Source: Myxococcales bacterium (GTDB lineage: Bacteria; Myxococcota_A; Polyangia; Haliangiales; Haliangiaceae). From it: a DNA stretch of 64,000 nt. The position numbers and the translations under genes were made by a program. The stretch spans positions 1-64,000 of the forward strand of contig JAQBQE010000057.1 of NCBI GenBank assembly GCA_028287135.1. Direction: 5' to 3'. The notes beneath the pieces are model-generated. The model did no database searches and was not told where the DNA came from. It was given only the letters and a program-made list of their open reading frames with translations. This document shows positions 41,143-50,336 of the stretch, one piece after another. The stretch's first letter is position 1; each line of letters begins with the position of its first letter.

Positions 41143-42267
41143 ATGAACGACGACGATGACGATACAAACGACGAGTGGTACGGCGAGGCCGATCCGCGCG
41201 TCCCCGATGCCGCCTCCGTCGATCGGATCTTCGGCGATCGCGATCTCGGGTTCCTCGAGGACGACGTGTACCTCGGCGAAGAGGCGATGATCCCCCACGA
41301 GCTCGGGGGCTCGCACGTGCCGTCGCGTGGCGAGCGCGAGAGTGCCGAGCTCCGCGAGCTCGAGCGCCGCATGGAGCAGCACCGGACCCCGGTGTTCCCG
41401 ATCGATCTGCGCCGCCGGCTCCCGCTCGAGGCGGTGTGGCGGCGATGGCGCGCCCTCGCGATGTGGGGACGCTCCGACGTCGTCGACGATTTCGGTCGCG
41501 ATCCGCGGGCGACCGCGCGCTGGGAGTGGCTGTTCGAGTTCCTCTACTCGAAATGGTTCCGCGTGCAGGCGAGCGGGCTCGAGCACATCCCGTCGCGCGG
41601 CCGAGCGCTGCTGGTCGCGAATCACGCGGGCTCGCTGCCGTACGACAGCGCGATGGTGATGCACGCGGTGCGTCGCGATCATCCGTCACGTCGCGATGTG
41701 CGGCCGCTCGTCGAGGACACCGTGTTCCATCTCCCGTTCCTCGGTCCGATCATGAATCGGATCGGCGGCGTGCGTGCGGATCCCGAGAACGCCGAGCGCC
41801 TGCTGATGAAGGACGAGCTGGTCGCCGTGTTCCCCGAGGGCGAGAAGGGGATGGGCAAGCTGTGGAAGGATCGCTACCGGCTGCAGCGCTTCGGGCGCGG
41901 CGGCTTCGTCAAGCTCGCGCTGCGCACCGGCGCCCCGATCATCCCGGTCGCCGTCGTCGGCGCCGAGGAAGCCGCGCCGATGCTCGGCAAGATCACGTGG
42001 TTCGCCAAGAACATCGGCATCCCGTGGATCCCGGTGACCCCCACGTTCCCGTGGCTCGGCCCCGCCGGCCTGCTGCCCTTGCCGAGCAAGTGGTACGTCC
42101 AGTTCGGCGCGCCGATCGATCTCGGCAAGGCGCACGGTGCCGCAGCGGCCGAGGACCGCTTGCTGGTCAATCGGCTCGCCGATCAGATCCGCACGCAGAT
42201 CCAGACCATGATCGAGGGGCTGCTCGGCAAGCGGCGCTCTCCCGTGTTCCCGGCCTTCCTGGGCTGA
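41143..42267 (+). CDS. Lysophospholipid acyltransferase-family protein (PlsC-like)
   Basis: A 374-residue protein. An acidic N-terminus (MNDDDDD) is followed by a PlsC-type domain from about residue 135: ALLVANHAGSLPYDSAMVMH (block I, with NH and a displaced D), VFPEGEKGMGKLWKDRY (block III) and PIIPVAVVGAEEA (block IV). It resembles the DGAT/plant-type acyltransferase subgroup. It is transcribed with the epimerase upstream and the VOC protein downstream. The acceptor lipid is unknown. Confidence 0.83.
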   Translation: MNDDDDDTNDEWYGEADPRVPDAASVDRIFGDRDLGFLEDDVYLGEEAMIPHELGGSHVPSRGERESAELRELERRMEQHRTPVFPIDLRRRLPLEAVWRRWRALAMWGRSDVVDDFGRDPRATARWEWLFEFLYSKWFRVQASGLEHIPSRGRALLVANHAGSLPYDSAMVMHAVRRDHPSRRDVRPLVEDTVFHLPFLGPIMNRIGGVRADPENAERLLMKDELVAVFPEGEKGMGKLWKDRYRLQRFGRGGFVKLALRTGAPIIPVAVVGAEEAAPMLGKITWFAKNIGIPWIPVTPTFPWLGPAGLLPLPSKWYVQFGAPIDLGKAHGAAAAEDRLLVNRLADQIRTQIQTMIEGLLGKRRSPVFPAFLG

Positions 42268-42271
42268 GCCG

Positions 42272-42670
42272 ATGACCCTCGCGATCACCGGGCTCGCGCA
42301 CATCGGCATCCGCGTCCACGATCTCGAACGCTCGCTCGCGTTCTACCAGCTGCTCGGGTTCACGAAGACCCTCGGTCCGATCGGGCCCGAGCCGGTCGCG
42401 ATCCTCGACCACCCGTCGGGGCTCGAGATCAACCTCGTGCTCAATGCACCGGCAGCGAACGCGCCGAACATCCTGATGGACGTGCCCGACAAGCACGCCG
42501 GCATCACCCACATCTCGCTACTCGTCCCGGATCTCGACGTCGCGCGCGCCGCGATCGAGGCCGCTGGGATCGTCCTCAGCGGTGGTCCGGTCCAGTTCAC
42601 GCCGACGTCGCGCGGGTTCTTTGTCCGCGATCCTGACCGCAACGTGATCGAGATCCATCAGCGGATGTGA
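42272..42670 (+). CDS. VOC/glyoxalase-family protein
   Basis: A 132-residue single-domain-pair VOC protein. Two beta-alpha-beta-beta-beta units are visible (GLAHIGIRVHDLERSLAFYQ and GITHISLLVPDLDVARAAIE), with the end motif FFVRDPDRNVIEIHQ. Putative metal ligands are His in each first strand and the terminal Glu. It lies 4 bp after the acyltransferase gene. The substrate cannot be told from sequence. Confidence 0.85.
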   Translation: MTLAITGLAHIGIRVHDLERSLAFYQLLGFTKTLGPIGPEPVAILDHPSGLEINLVLNAPAANAPNILMDVPDKHAGITHISLLVPDLDVARAAIEAAGIVLSGGPVQFTPTSRGFFVRDPDRNVIEIHQRM

Positions 42671-42720
42671 CGCGCAGTTCGCGCGGGCACGGTCGGGATC
42701 GCCGTGTTAGCGTGAGCTGA

Positions 42721-43260
42721 GTGCGCGTCCCGTTCGATACCGAGTTCGACCGCCTGCTCGACCGAGCACGGGAGCTCCTCGGTGCAGCCGATGACGATCA
42801 GCTCGGCGATGCCAACGTCGCGGTCAACCAGGCGCTCGTGCTGCGGCCCGATTCGGTCGACGGCTGGTTGATCAAGTGCCAGGTCTGCTCGGCCACCGGT
42901 GACGACATCGCTGCGTTCGCGGCGGCCGAGATGGCGTTCGCGCGCGCACCGGAGCGTGCAGAGTGCCTGTACTGGCGCGGCGCCGTGCTCGGCGATCTGG
43001 GCCGCCATGGCGAGGCGCTGCGCGCGATCGAGAGCGCGTTCCATGCGGCCACCGATCACGATCAGTGGCTGCTCGAAGATCTGTTCTACGAGAAGGTGCT
43101 CGTGCTCGAGGCGCTCGGGCTTCCCCAGGCCGCGGTCGCGACGTGCGAGGCGGGCCTCGTCCAGTGTCCCGGCTCCGCGCTGCTGCGCGCCGCGCTCGTT
43201 CCTGCAGAACGCGCTCGCGTCCGCTCCGGGCTCAAGGTCCTGCGCGGCGGCGTGGGCTGA
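42721..43260 (+). CDS. TPR-like helical-repeat protein
   Basis: A 179-residue product from GTG 42721. Helical pairs of about 34 residues (AVNQALVLRPDSVDGWLIKC, AEMAFARAPERAECLYWRGA, YEKVLVLEALGLPQAAVATC) are TPR-like. No signal peptide or catalytic motif is present. It is probably a cytoplasmic scaffold protein. Confidence 0.72.
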   Translation: MRVPFDTEFDRLLDRARELLGAADDDQLGDANVAVNQALVLRPDSVDGWLIKCQVCSATGDDIAAFAAAEMAFARAPERAECLYWRGAVLGDLGRHGEALRAIESAFHAATDHDQWLLEDLFYEKVLVLEALGLPQAAVATCEAGLVQCPGSALLRAALVPAERARVRSGLKVLRGGVG

Positions 43261-43286
43261 GACCTCGCGGCGAACGGTGGATCCTC

Positions 43287-43814
43287 GTGCGTGCCTGGCT
43301 GTTCGCGATGCTCGGATTGGTCGGCGGATGCTGGACGCAGGCGTCGACGCCCGCGTCCCCTGCCGTGGCGACCGGCACCGCGGCGGCGGCGAGCACGCCG
43401 TCGGTCAGCGCGCGCGCCCTCGCCTCCCATCTCGAGGACGAGCTCGGCGATCGCAGCGAGGCGATGTTCATCGATCGGTACATCGAGCGGCAGCTCGTGA
43501 TCGTCGACCTCCAGCACGGCGCGGTCGAGGTCCTGTGCGATGCGCACACGCTCGCGGTGGCCGCGCGGATCGGCGATCTGCTGAGCGATCCAGACCGCCC
43601 GCCCGTGGAATGCGGCTCGGGGTCGAACCAGACCGTGACTTGCACCCAGGCCGGCGGGGCCGCGATGCTGTGGCTCGACTTCCGGCGGCATGCCGATACC
43701 TGGCGGCTGCTCGGCGGCATCCTGCCGCGCGATCCAGGGCCCTCCCGCCACGACGCACGGCCGCTGATCCGCGAGTACCGCAGGAAGCGCGACGCGGTCG
43801 TCTGCCCGCCGTAG
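43287..43814 (+). CDS. Lipoprotein of unknown function
   Basis: A 175-residue product from GTG 43287 with a signal and lipobox (RAWLFAMLGLVGGC), an Ala/Ser/Thr linker and a mature domain of about 130 residues (FIDRYIERQLVIVDLQHGAV, MLWLDFRRHADTWRLLGGIL) that holds several Cys (LCDAH, ECGSG, TCTQ, VCPP). No family is recognised. It is transcribed in the same direction as its neighbours. Confidence 0.62.
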   Translation: MRAWLFAMLGLVGGCWTQASTPASPAVATGTAAAASTPSVSARALASHLEDELGDRSEAMFIDRYIERQLVIVDLQHGAVEVLCDAHTLAVAARIGDLLSDPDRPPVECGSGSNQTVTCTQAGGAAMLWLDFRRHADTWRLLGGILPRDPGPSRHDARPLIREYRRKRDAVVCPP

Positions 43815-43878
43815 CCGCCCACCGCGACGTCATCGACGGAAACGCGCGCGATCCCGCGCGGTTTGCTACGATCCTGAG

Positions 43879-44790
43879 GTGCAGCGGGCACGTCGTGCAG
43901 TCGTCGCAGGCCTCGGGATCGCGGGGCTCGGCGTCATCGCGCTCGCATGGATCGGATCGGCCCGCGCCAACGATCCCAACGATCCCGATGTCGTCACCAC
44001 GGTCGATGCGGGCACCCACCCGATCGCTGCGGCGGTGCAGGCCGGCAGGCACCTGCGGATCGATGGACCGCGCGGTCCGATCCACGTGTGGATTCCCGCC
44101 GGCTATCACGCCGACACCGCCGCGACCATCGTCTACGTCCACGGCTACTGGGACACCGTCGATACCGCATGGACCACACATCAGTTGCCCGAGCAGGCCG
44201 CGCTGTCGGGTCTCAACGCGATGCTGATCGCCCCCGAGGCGCCGTCGCACCAGCGGATGCCGGTCAACTATCCCGATCTCACCGAGGTGATCCGGATCGT
44301 CGAGGACGAGCTCGGTGTGCCGCGCGGTGCCGCGCTGACGGCCGCGATCGGTCATAGCGGCGCGTTTCGCACGCTGAACGCCTGGCTCGACGAGCCGATG
44401 CTCGATCATCTCGTGATGATCGATGCGATGTACGGCGACGAAGATCTGATCGTCGAGTGGTACCGATCGTCGAACCGGCATCGCCTGATCATGGTTGGCG
44501 AGGACACGGTGCTCGGGACCGAATCGGTCAGCGCGAAGCTCCCCGACCAGGGCGTGACACTCGATCGGTTCCCGCCCTCGTACGAGCTGTGGCCGCCCGA
44601 GGCGCGGCGTGCTCGGCTGGTCTACATCCGCGCGCAGTTCGGCCACATGGCGCTCGTCACCGAGGGCATCGTGTTGCCGTCGATCCTGCGGCTGTTCCCC
44701 GTCGAGCGGCTCGCCGATCTCCCGTGGAAGGAACCGCTCGGCTCACTGCCGCCGTTGATCGACGGCGGCACGGACGCGGCGGCGGACTGA
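43879..44790 (+). CDS. Secreted alpha/beta-hydrolase-like protein
   Basis: A 303-residue product from GTG 43879. It has an Arg-rich signal-type N-terminus and a hydrophobic segment (VVAGLGIAGLGVIALAWIGS) ending in ARAND. The hydrolase domain has the HG oxyanion motif ATIVYVHGYWDT and the nucleophile elbow AIGHSGAFR; a candidate acid and His (AQFGHMALV) lie at the end. It probably acts as an esterase in the envelope. It is 2 bp upstream of the membrane phosphatase-like gene. Confidence 0.75.
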   Translation: MQRARRAVVAGLGIAGLGVIALAWIGSARANDPNDPDVVTTVDAGTHPIAAAVQAGRHLRIDGPRGPIHVWIPAGYHADTAATIVYVHGYWDTVDTAWTTHQLPEQAALSGLNAMLIAPEAPSHQRMPVNYPDLTEVIRIVEDELGVPRGAALTAAIGHSGAFRTLNAWLDEPMLDHLVMIDAMYGDEDLIVEWYRSSNRHRLIMVGEDTVLGTESVSAKLPDQGVTLDRFPPSYELWPPEARRARLVYIRAQFGHMALVTEGIVLPSILRLFPVERLADLPWKEPLGSLPPLIDGGTDAAAD

Positions 44791-44792
44791 TC

Positions 44793-46283
44793 ATGCGCCA
44801 GCGAATCACGGCTGTGATCGCCATCGTGGTGCTCGCCGGGCTCGCCTGGTGGTTGCCCCAGGTCCGCCGGTCGCTGACCCGCGCGGTGGTCACGTTCGAC
44901 GCCAAGGCGATGGACCCCGCGCCGCTGCCGGGTGGCGGCGGACCCGGGCTTGCGCGTGTGGCGCGGACCCGCGTCGTGCTGATCGACGGGCTCGCGGCGG
45001 CGACCGCCCGCACGCTGCCGGCGATGTCGGCGCTGTGCAAGACCGGCGCGACGCTCGACGTCGAGGTCGGGTTCCCGACGGTGTCGCTACCCGTCGAGGT
45101 CGCGCTCTGGACCGGCTTGACGCAGCAGCAGACCGGCGTGGTGTATCGCTCGAGCCGACCGCTCGAGCCGCCGCTCGATCGCCACGGCATCCCGGCGCAG
45201 GTCCCCGGTAGCTGGGCGGTCGCCGAGAACTACGGCTACATCGTTCGCTCGCTCGGGTTCGCGCGCGTCGAGCCCGCCGCCGATCCTGCGAAGTCGTCGA
45301 AGGACCTCGAGCCCGCCGCGTGGATCACGCAGTGGCAGGCGCGCGCGCTCGAGGCGGTGAAGAGCGCGGCGCCACTCGCGTTCATTCACATCCTGCGTGT
45401 CGACACCGCCGGTCACAAGCACGGCATCGATGCCGACTATGCGCGCGTCGCGCTGGAGGCCGACGCGATCCTCGCGACGCTGCACGCCGCCGATCCGACC
45501 GCTCGCTGGTTCGTGCTCTCGGACCACGGGCACATCGCGACCGGCGGTCATGGCGGCGAGGAACGCCACGTGCGGCACGTGCAGGGCTGCATCGCGGGCC
45601 CCGGCATCTCGCCGAGCCGCGGTTCGCTCGTCCACATCGTGGATGTCTCGCGCGCGATCGCGGACTCCGTGGGTGCGACGCTCGATCCCGCGTCGCGCGG
45701 ACGTCCGCTGTCTGCCGCTTTGGTCAATCCGCTGACCGAGGACCAGGGAGTGCCACCGATGGCGCTCGGCTCCGGTGCGCTCGCGATCTTCGTCCTCGTC
45801 GCAGGTCTCGCGGTGTCGTCGCTCGGCGTGCGGCGCTGGTGGCTCGTGCCGTGGTGGTTTGTGATCGCGTGCGGCACGCTGATCGCGATCCGCGGCCTGC
45901 CCTCGCTGTCGACGCCGATGATCTACAAGCCCGAAGGACGCGACATGTACCTGACGTGGCTCCCGGCGCTGGTCATCGCGTTCCTCGCGACCTGGATCGG
46001 CAGCAGGCGCACCACGCTCGGCCGGGTCCTGATCGCACAGCTCGCGCTGCCGTTCGCGGCAGCCGCAGCCGCGATCACCGCCGCCGGCGCCTGGCCCACC
46101 GTGCTCGGCGAGCCGGTCGCACCGGTGGTGCCGTACTTCACGGCGTGGATGTCGCCGCTGATCCTGATGGCGGCGCACGGGTCGGCGGCGGTTGCGCTTG
46201 GCGTTCTCGCCACTTTCGTCCCTCGGTGGTTCGGTCGACCCGAACCTGCGGAACCTCCGCGTAGCGAGCCTGCAGCCGGCTGA
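44793..46283 (+). CDS. Alkaline-phosphatase-superfamily membrane enzyme
   Basis: A 496-residue protein. An N-terminal anchor helix is followed by a type I phosphodiesterase/nucleotide-pyrophosphatase-like domain: RTRVVLIDGLAAATARTLPA, VGFPTVSLPVEVALWTGLTQ (nucleophile Ser/Thr region), DTAGHKHGIDADYA and VLSDHGHIATGGHGGEE, the metal ligands. The last 160 residues contain four or five membrane helices. The final helix-coding part overlaps the convergent sulfatase-like gene by 146 bp. The substrate is likely a lipid- or glycan-linked phosphate (inference). Confidence 0.78.
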   Translation: MRQRITAVIAIVVLAGLAWWLPQVRRSLTRAVVTFDAKAMDPAPLPGGGGPGLARVARTRVVLIDGLAAATARTLPAMSALCKTGATLDVEVGFPTVSLPVEVALWTGLTQQQTGVVYRSSRPLEPPLDRHGIPAQVPGSWAVAENYGYIVRSLGFARVEPAADPAKSSKDLEPAAWITQWQARALEAVKSAAPLAFIHILRVDTAGHKHGIDADYARVALEADAILATLHAADPTARWFVLSDHGHIATGGHGGEERHVRHVQGCIAGPGISPSRGSLVHIVDVSRAIADSVGATLDPASRGRPLSAALVNPLTEDQGVPPMALGSGALAIFVLVAGLAVSSLGVRRWWLVPWWFVIACGTLIAIRGLPSLSTPMIYKPEGRDMYLTWLPALVIAFLATWIGSRRTTLGRVLIAQLALPFAAAAAAITAAGAWPTVLGEPVAPVVPYFTAWMSPLILMAAHGSAAVALGVLATFVPRWFGRPEPAEPPRSEPAAG

Positions 46284-48285
46284 CGACGTCGGCGTGCGTC
46301 GCCGAGAGATCCGAGGACTGCTGCGGATCACGCTCGAGATCGTAGAGCTCGACCAGGTCATCCGCGGGGCGCACGATCAGCTGGTACGGCCACTCGACGA
46401 CGCTCCACTGGAGCTCCTCGTGGATCACGAGCGCGCGGCTCATCGGCCGCAGCGATGCCGGGGCATCGAGCAGCGAGGGCACGAGGTCGATCCCTTCGAG
46501 GGGCGACATCGCCTGGGGCGCCGCACCGAGCAGCGATAACAGGGTCGGCGCCAGATCGACGAGCGAGACCGCATCGGTGCGCTGACCGCCGGCGACGCCG
46601 GGGATGTGGAACGCGATCGGGATCCGGACCAGCGGGCTGTACGTGACCTTGCCGTGGGTGTCGCCGAGCCGCGGATCATCACCGAGCGATTCGCCGTGAT
46701 CGCTCGCGAACACGATCATCGTCTTGTCGGCGAGCCCGCGGGTCGCGAGCTCTGCGCGGAGCCGACCGATCTCGCGATCGATCGCGAGCAGCAGCGCGCG
46801 ATAGGTGTGGCGCTTCTTCGAGCCCGTGGGCTGCACGGCCTCGAGCAGCGACTTCGGGACATCGATCTGGTGATGCTCGTGGACGTCGAAGTAGTGGACC
46901 CAGACGAACGAGCGCGCGCCCTGTGCCTCGTCGAGAGCGCGCAGACCCTCGAGTGTCGTCGCCGGCGCACTGACGTGATCGCCGATGTCCTGGTTGCCCC
47001 AGTCGGTGTGCACCGCCCGGGCGCGATCGATGCCGCGCTTCAGCAGGGTCTCGCCGACGTAGCGGTTGACCTCGACCGGAAGCGCAGTCGACGTGCGCAG
47101 CCCGAGCGCGCGCAGCGCCTCCGGCAACGTGGTGTCGATCTTCTGGAACGGGTCATGGCGGCCGGTGAGAAACGTCCCGAGCGCCATGTCGGTCCCGCTC
47201 CCCGGGGCGAACGCGCGGGTGAACCACACCGATTCGTCGAGCAGCCTGGTCAGGTTCGGGAAGTCCGTTCGATCCGCGGTCGTCGGGGCGAGGATGTCGG
47301 CGCGCAACGCGTCGATCGTGATCAACACGATCGACATCTCGCGGGTCCTGTCGAGCACCGCGCGGACCTCGGCCGTCTCCCGCCACGAGGTCTCGACCTG
47401 CGTCGGTGCGGCCTTGACCGACGATGTCAGCACGGCATCGTGACCGTCGCAGTCCTGATCGATCCCATCGCCGGGACCATCGGCCGCCCCGGGGTGGCGC
47501 GCCGGATCGCGATCGTCGCAGTCACCGCCGCCGAGGATCCGCGAGCTGCCATCGCGATCGAGGTCGAGGAGCGACCGCCACACGCGGACGAGATCGCGGC
47601 CCTGATCGCCGGAGGTCGCGAGCAGCCGGCGATCCTGCGGGCGCCGGAGGCCATCGACGATCGCCGCCGTCGCGGTGCCGAGGACGATCGCCGCGACCAC
47701 CGCGGCCACGTACGCGGACACGGTCGTGCGGCGGGCGACGCGCAGCGCCATACCGGCGAGCACGATCACGGCGAAGGTCGCGCCCGCGTGCGCATCGGGA
47801 TAGCCAGCGCGGAGCACGTGCCGCTCGATCCAGACCAGCGCACCGATCGCGCCGGCGCAGGCGAGGATCACGATCGCGCGGGACGTCAGATCGCCGGTCC
47901 GCACGATCCGCCGCCCGAGCGCGACCGCGCCGGCGACGCCGAGCCCGACGACGAGCGGGATCACGAACGGCAGGATGCCGGCGAGCGGCAACGTCTGCGC
48001 GTAGGCGCCTGCGAACAGCGTGCGCGCGACCGGGACCGTGATGATCAAGCTCGGGACCGCGAGCACGAGTGCAGCGATCCACCACACGCGACCGCGTGCG
48101 ACCCGCTCGGCACCGCCGATCGCAGCGGCGGCGATCATCCCGGTCAGGGCGAACACCGGGACGAGGACGAGCGCGAGCGATGCGCTCCCCAGGCGCGCCG
48201 CCTCGAGGGCGCCGATCGCGCCAGCACCCAGCATGTGCGCCACGACCGTCCACGCCCACGGTCCGCGCGAGGACGACTGCGACAT
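46138..48285 (-). CDS. Membrane sulfatase-family protein with MopE-type motif
   Basis: A 715-residue protein. Six to seven membrane helices (1-215) precede a calcium-type Asp-rich motif (GGGDCDDRDPARHPGAADG, then GIDQDCDGHD near 255-285) as in MopE-like proteins. The sulfatase/phosphoglycerol-transferase fold follows: VLITIDALRADI, VWVHYFDVHEHHQ and IVFASDHGESLGD. At the usual formylglycine position the sequence is AFAPGSGTDMALGTFLTG, without CxPxR, so a Ser or Thr nucleophile, as in phosphoethanolamine transferases, is more likely than a true sulfatase. Confidence 0.8.
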   Translation of the reverse strand: MSQSSSRGPWAWTVVAHMLGAGAIGALEAARLGSASLALVLVPVFALTGMIAAAAIGGAERVARGRVWWIAALVLAVPSLIITVPVARTLFAGAYAQTLPLAGILPFVIPLVVGLGVAGAVALGRRIVRTGDLTSRAIVILACAGAIGALVWIERHVLRAGYPDAHAGATFAVIVLAGMALRVARRTTVSAYVAAVVAAIVLGTATAAIVDGLRRPQDRRLLATSGDQGRDLVRVWRSLLDLDRDGSSRILGGGDCDDRDPARHPGAADGPGDGIDQDCDGHDAVLTSSVKAAPTQVETSWRETAEVRAVLDRTREMSIVLITIDALRADILAPTTADRTDFPNLTRLLDESVWFTRAFAPGSGTDMALGTFLTGRHDPFQKIDTTLPEALRALGLRTSTALPVEVNRYVGETLLKRGIDRARAVHTDWGNQDIGDHVSAPATTLEGLRALDEAQGARSFVWVHYFDVHEHHQIDVPKSLLEAVQPTGSKKRHTYRALLLAIDREIGRLRAELATRGLADKTMIVFASDHGESLGDDPRLGDTHGKVTYSPLVRIPIAFHIPGVAGGQRTDAVSLVDLAPTLLSLLGAAPQAMSPLEGIDLVPSLLDAPASLRPMSRALVIHEELQWSVVEWPYQLIVRPADDLVELYDLERDPQQSSDLSATHADVVSRLQARYAEVPQVRVDRTTEGRKWRERQAQPPPTRAPPSGSAATSTP

Positions 48286-48357
48286 CGGTTCGATCAGACC
48301 ACGCGAGCGAGGCGGTGTGAAGTCACGCCCGCCTTACTTCCTCCCGCACTGAACGGC

Positions 48358-48927
48358 CTATTTGCTCGGCGGGTACTTCTGGAGCTTGCGCTGCAAGCTG
48401 CGGCGATGGATGCCAAGCCGGCGAGCGGCCTCGGAGATGTTTCCACCCGCATCCGAGAGCACGCGATTGATGTGCTCCCACTCGGCGCGCGCCAGCGACG
48501 GCGCCTTGTAGTCGCCACCCTCGGAGAGCGGCGGCTCGAGCGGCGGTGCCTCGCCACGCGCGAATGCATGGACGATGTCATCGGCATCGGCCGGCTTCGA
48601 CAGATAGTAGGTCGCGCCGAGCCGCACCGCATCGATCGCGGTCGCGATGCTGCCGTAGCCGGTGAGCACGACGGCCTTGGTCGCCGGATCGATCTCGACC
48701 AGCGCCTTGATCAGCTCGAGCCCACTCTTGCCCGGCATCTTGAGATCGACGACCGCGAACTCGGGCGAGTCACTCGTCGCGAGCGCGAGCGCGGAGTCAT
48801 AGTCCTGCGCGGTGCGGACCTCGTAGCCCCGATCGACGAACGCGCGGGCGAGCCGGTTCCGGTACACCTCGTCATCATCGACGATCAGGATCGACGGCTT
48901 GTCTGCCGGTGCGACGGAGGTACTCAT
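48358..48927 (-). CDS. regA: RegA/PrrA-type redox response regulator
   Basis: A 189-residue protein. The receiver domain has DDD at residues 17-19, phospho-acceptor Asp61 (VVDLKMPGKSGLELI), TGYGSIATA and Lys in LSKPADAD. The C-terminal Fis-type HTH (GNISEAARRLGIHRRSLQRK) is characteristic of RegA/PrrA/ActR. It overlaps the regB start/stop by 4 bp (ATGA). It is expected to control respiratory or redox-responsive genes. Confidence 0.9.
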   Translation of the reverse strand: MSTSVAPADKPSILIVDDDEVYRNRLARAFVDRGYEVRTAQDYDSALALATSDSPEFAVVDLKMPGKSGLELIKALVEIDPATKAVVLTGYGSIATAIDAVRLGATYYLSKPADADDIVHAFARGEAPPLEPPLSEGGDYKAPSLARAEWEHINRVLSDAGGNISEAARRLGIHRRSLQRKLQKYPPSK

Positions 48928-50261
48928 GCTGGTTTGGATACCACTGAGGGGCGTGGGGATTCTTCCGATCGTGACGATCGCGTCGGTTCCCGGGGTGAGA
49001 CGTCCGTGGGGAGCCGTACGTGGACCTCTGTACCGCCCCCGGCACTTGCATGGATCTGCAGGGATCCCCCGACGCCCTCGATGACCGCGCGGGCCAGGAA
49101 CAAGCCGAGCCCCATCCCCCGACCGGGCGCCTTGGTCGTGAAGAAAGGCTCGCCGATCCGAGCGAGGACCTCCGCGGGGATCCCGGGTCCGCGGTCGCGG
49201 ATCGTGATCGTCAGGGCGACCCCTTCGAGGCGGACCAGCACGACGACCGTGGTGTTCGGCGGGGACGCATCCTGGGCGTTGGTCACGAGCGAGCGCAGCG
49301 CCTGGCTGACCGCACGCGGGGGCAAGCGCAGCGCCGACTTGAGGACGTCGCCGGGGACATCGCGGTGGACCGTGGGGGCCTCGCGGATGCCGACCATGGC
49401 TTCGACCAGCAGCTCGCCGACCGTGCATGGCGCGAGGCTCTCACCGACCGTCCCTGCGCCGAGCTGCATCTGATCGAGGATCGCGCGGCACCGCCCGACC
49501 TCTTCGCGGATCAGCCGGGCATCCGCGGCAAGCTCGGGGTCCGCGGTCTTGAGCAGTGCACGCTCGAGCTCCTTGGCGGCGAGCGCCACGGTGCCGAGCG
49601 GGGTCGACAGCTCGTGCGCGGCCCCCGCGGCCATGGTCGCCAGCGAGGCGAGCCGCTCCTGCCGGGCAGCGAGCCCGCGGGCCTCGGTCAGCTCGGTCTC
49701 GCGCTCGGCGAGCGCGCCCGTGATCCGACGAAGGAAGTAGACGACGAACGCAGACGCGACGCCGAGCGCCACCCACATGCCGATCGCGCGGCTCTGATCG
49801 GGGATCGTGAACGCGCGGTCCGAAGCGAGCAGCACGCCGAACGCGACGAACGACAGCGCGACGAGCATCCACGTCCACACGGCACGGAGCAGCACCGTCG
49901 CGAGCGCGATCTGCACGAGGTAGAGAAACCCGAACGGGTTGTGCGGCCCGCCGGTGAGGTAGAGCAACCCGGTCAAGATCGCGATGTCGAGCATCATCAC
50001 GCACGCGATCTGCCACTCGTGAACGGTGCGCGACGGCGCGCCCTCGCGGCGGCGATCGCCGAAGAAGTAGAGCTCGAGCCCGAGGTTCGAGACGAGGCCG
50101 ATCGAGATCACGAGGAGCAGTGCCGTGATCGGCAGCGCGCCATCGAGCAGGAACTGACCGACCAGCACGGTCGCCGCCTGCCCTGCGATCTGCGCCCAGC
50201 GCAGCCGAGCCAGCCACTGGATGTTGACCCAGTTGCGCTCGGGGATCGCCGGTGGAGCCAC
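48924..50261 (-). CDS. regB: RegB/PrrB-type membrane sensor histidine kinase
   Basis: A 445-residue kinase. Six membrane helices (about 20-180) contain the quinone-site heptapeptide GGPHNPF at 104-110, a RegB hallmark. The H box is GAAHELSTPLGTVALAAKEL (His216), the N box ALRSLVTNAQDASP and the G boxes DRGPGIP and GMGLGLFLARAVI. A Cys in GRCRAILDQM sits in the dimerisation helix region. It is co-transcribed with regA; the terminator at 50289-50314 separates it from the DsbA-like gene. Confidence 0.9.
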   Translation of the reverse strand: MAPPAIPERNWVNIQWLARLRWAQIAGQAATVLVGQFLLDGALPITALLLVISIGLVSNLGLELYFFGDRRREGAPSRTVHEWQIACVMMLDIAILTGLLYLTGGPHNPFGFLYLVQIALATVLLRAVWTWMLVALSFVAFGVLLASDRAFTIPDQSRAIGMWVALGVASAFVVYFLRRITGALAERETELTEARGLAARQERLASLATMAAGAAHELSTPLGTVALAAKELERALLKTADPELAADARLIREEVGRCRAILDQMQLGAGTVGESLAPCTVGELLVEAMVGIREAPTVHRDVPGDVLKSALRLPPRAVSQALRSLVTNAQDASPPNTTVVVLVRLEGVALTITIRDRGPGIPAEVLARIGEPFFTTKAPGRGMGLGLFLARAVIEGVGGSLQIHASAGGGTEVHVRLPTDVSPREPTRSSRSEESPRPSVVSKPA

Positions 50262-50288
50262 GCGGGGACCCTACCCCGAAAATGCGAC

Positions 50289-50314
50289 GAGGCCGATCCG
50301 CAGGGACCGACCTC
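50289..50314 (-). terminator. Rho-independent terminator-like hairpin after the DsbA-like gene
   Basis: On the minus strand GAGGTCGGTCC pairs with GGATCGGCCTC (11 bp with two G-U pairs, 4-nt loop), followed 6 bp later by TTTT at 50279-50282. It lies 23 bp after the DsbA-like stop and before regB. Confidence 0.6.
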
Positions 50315-50336
50315 GCACGCGGAGCGCCTGGTGGAC

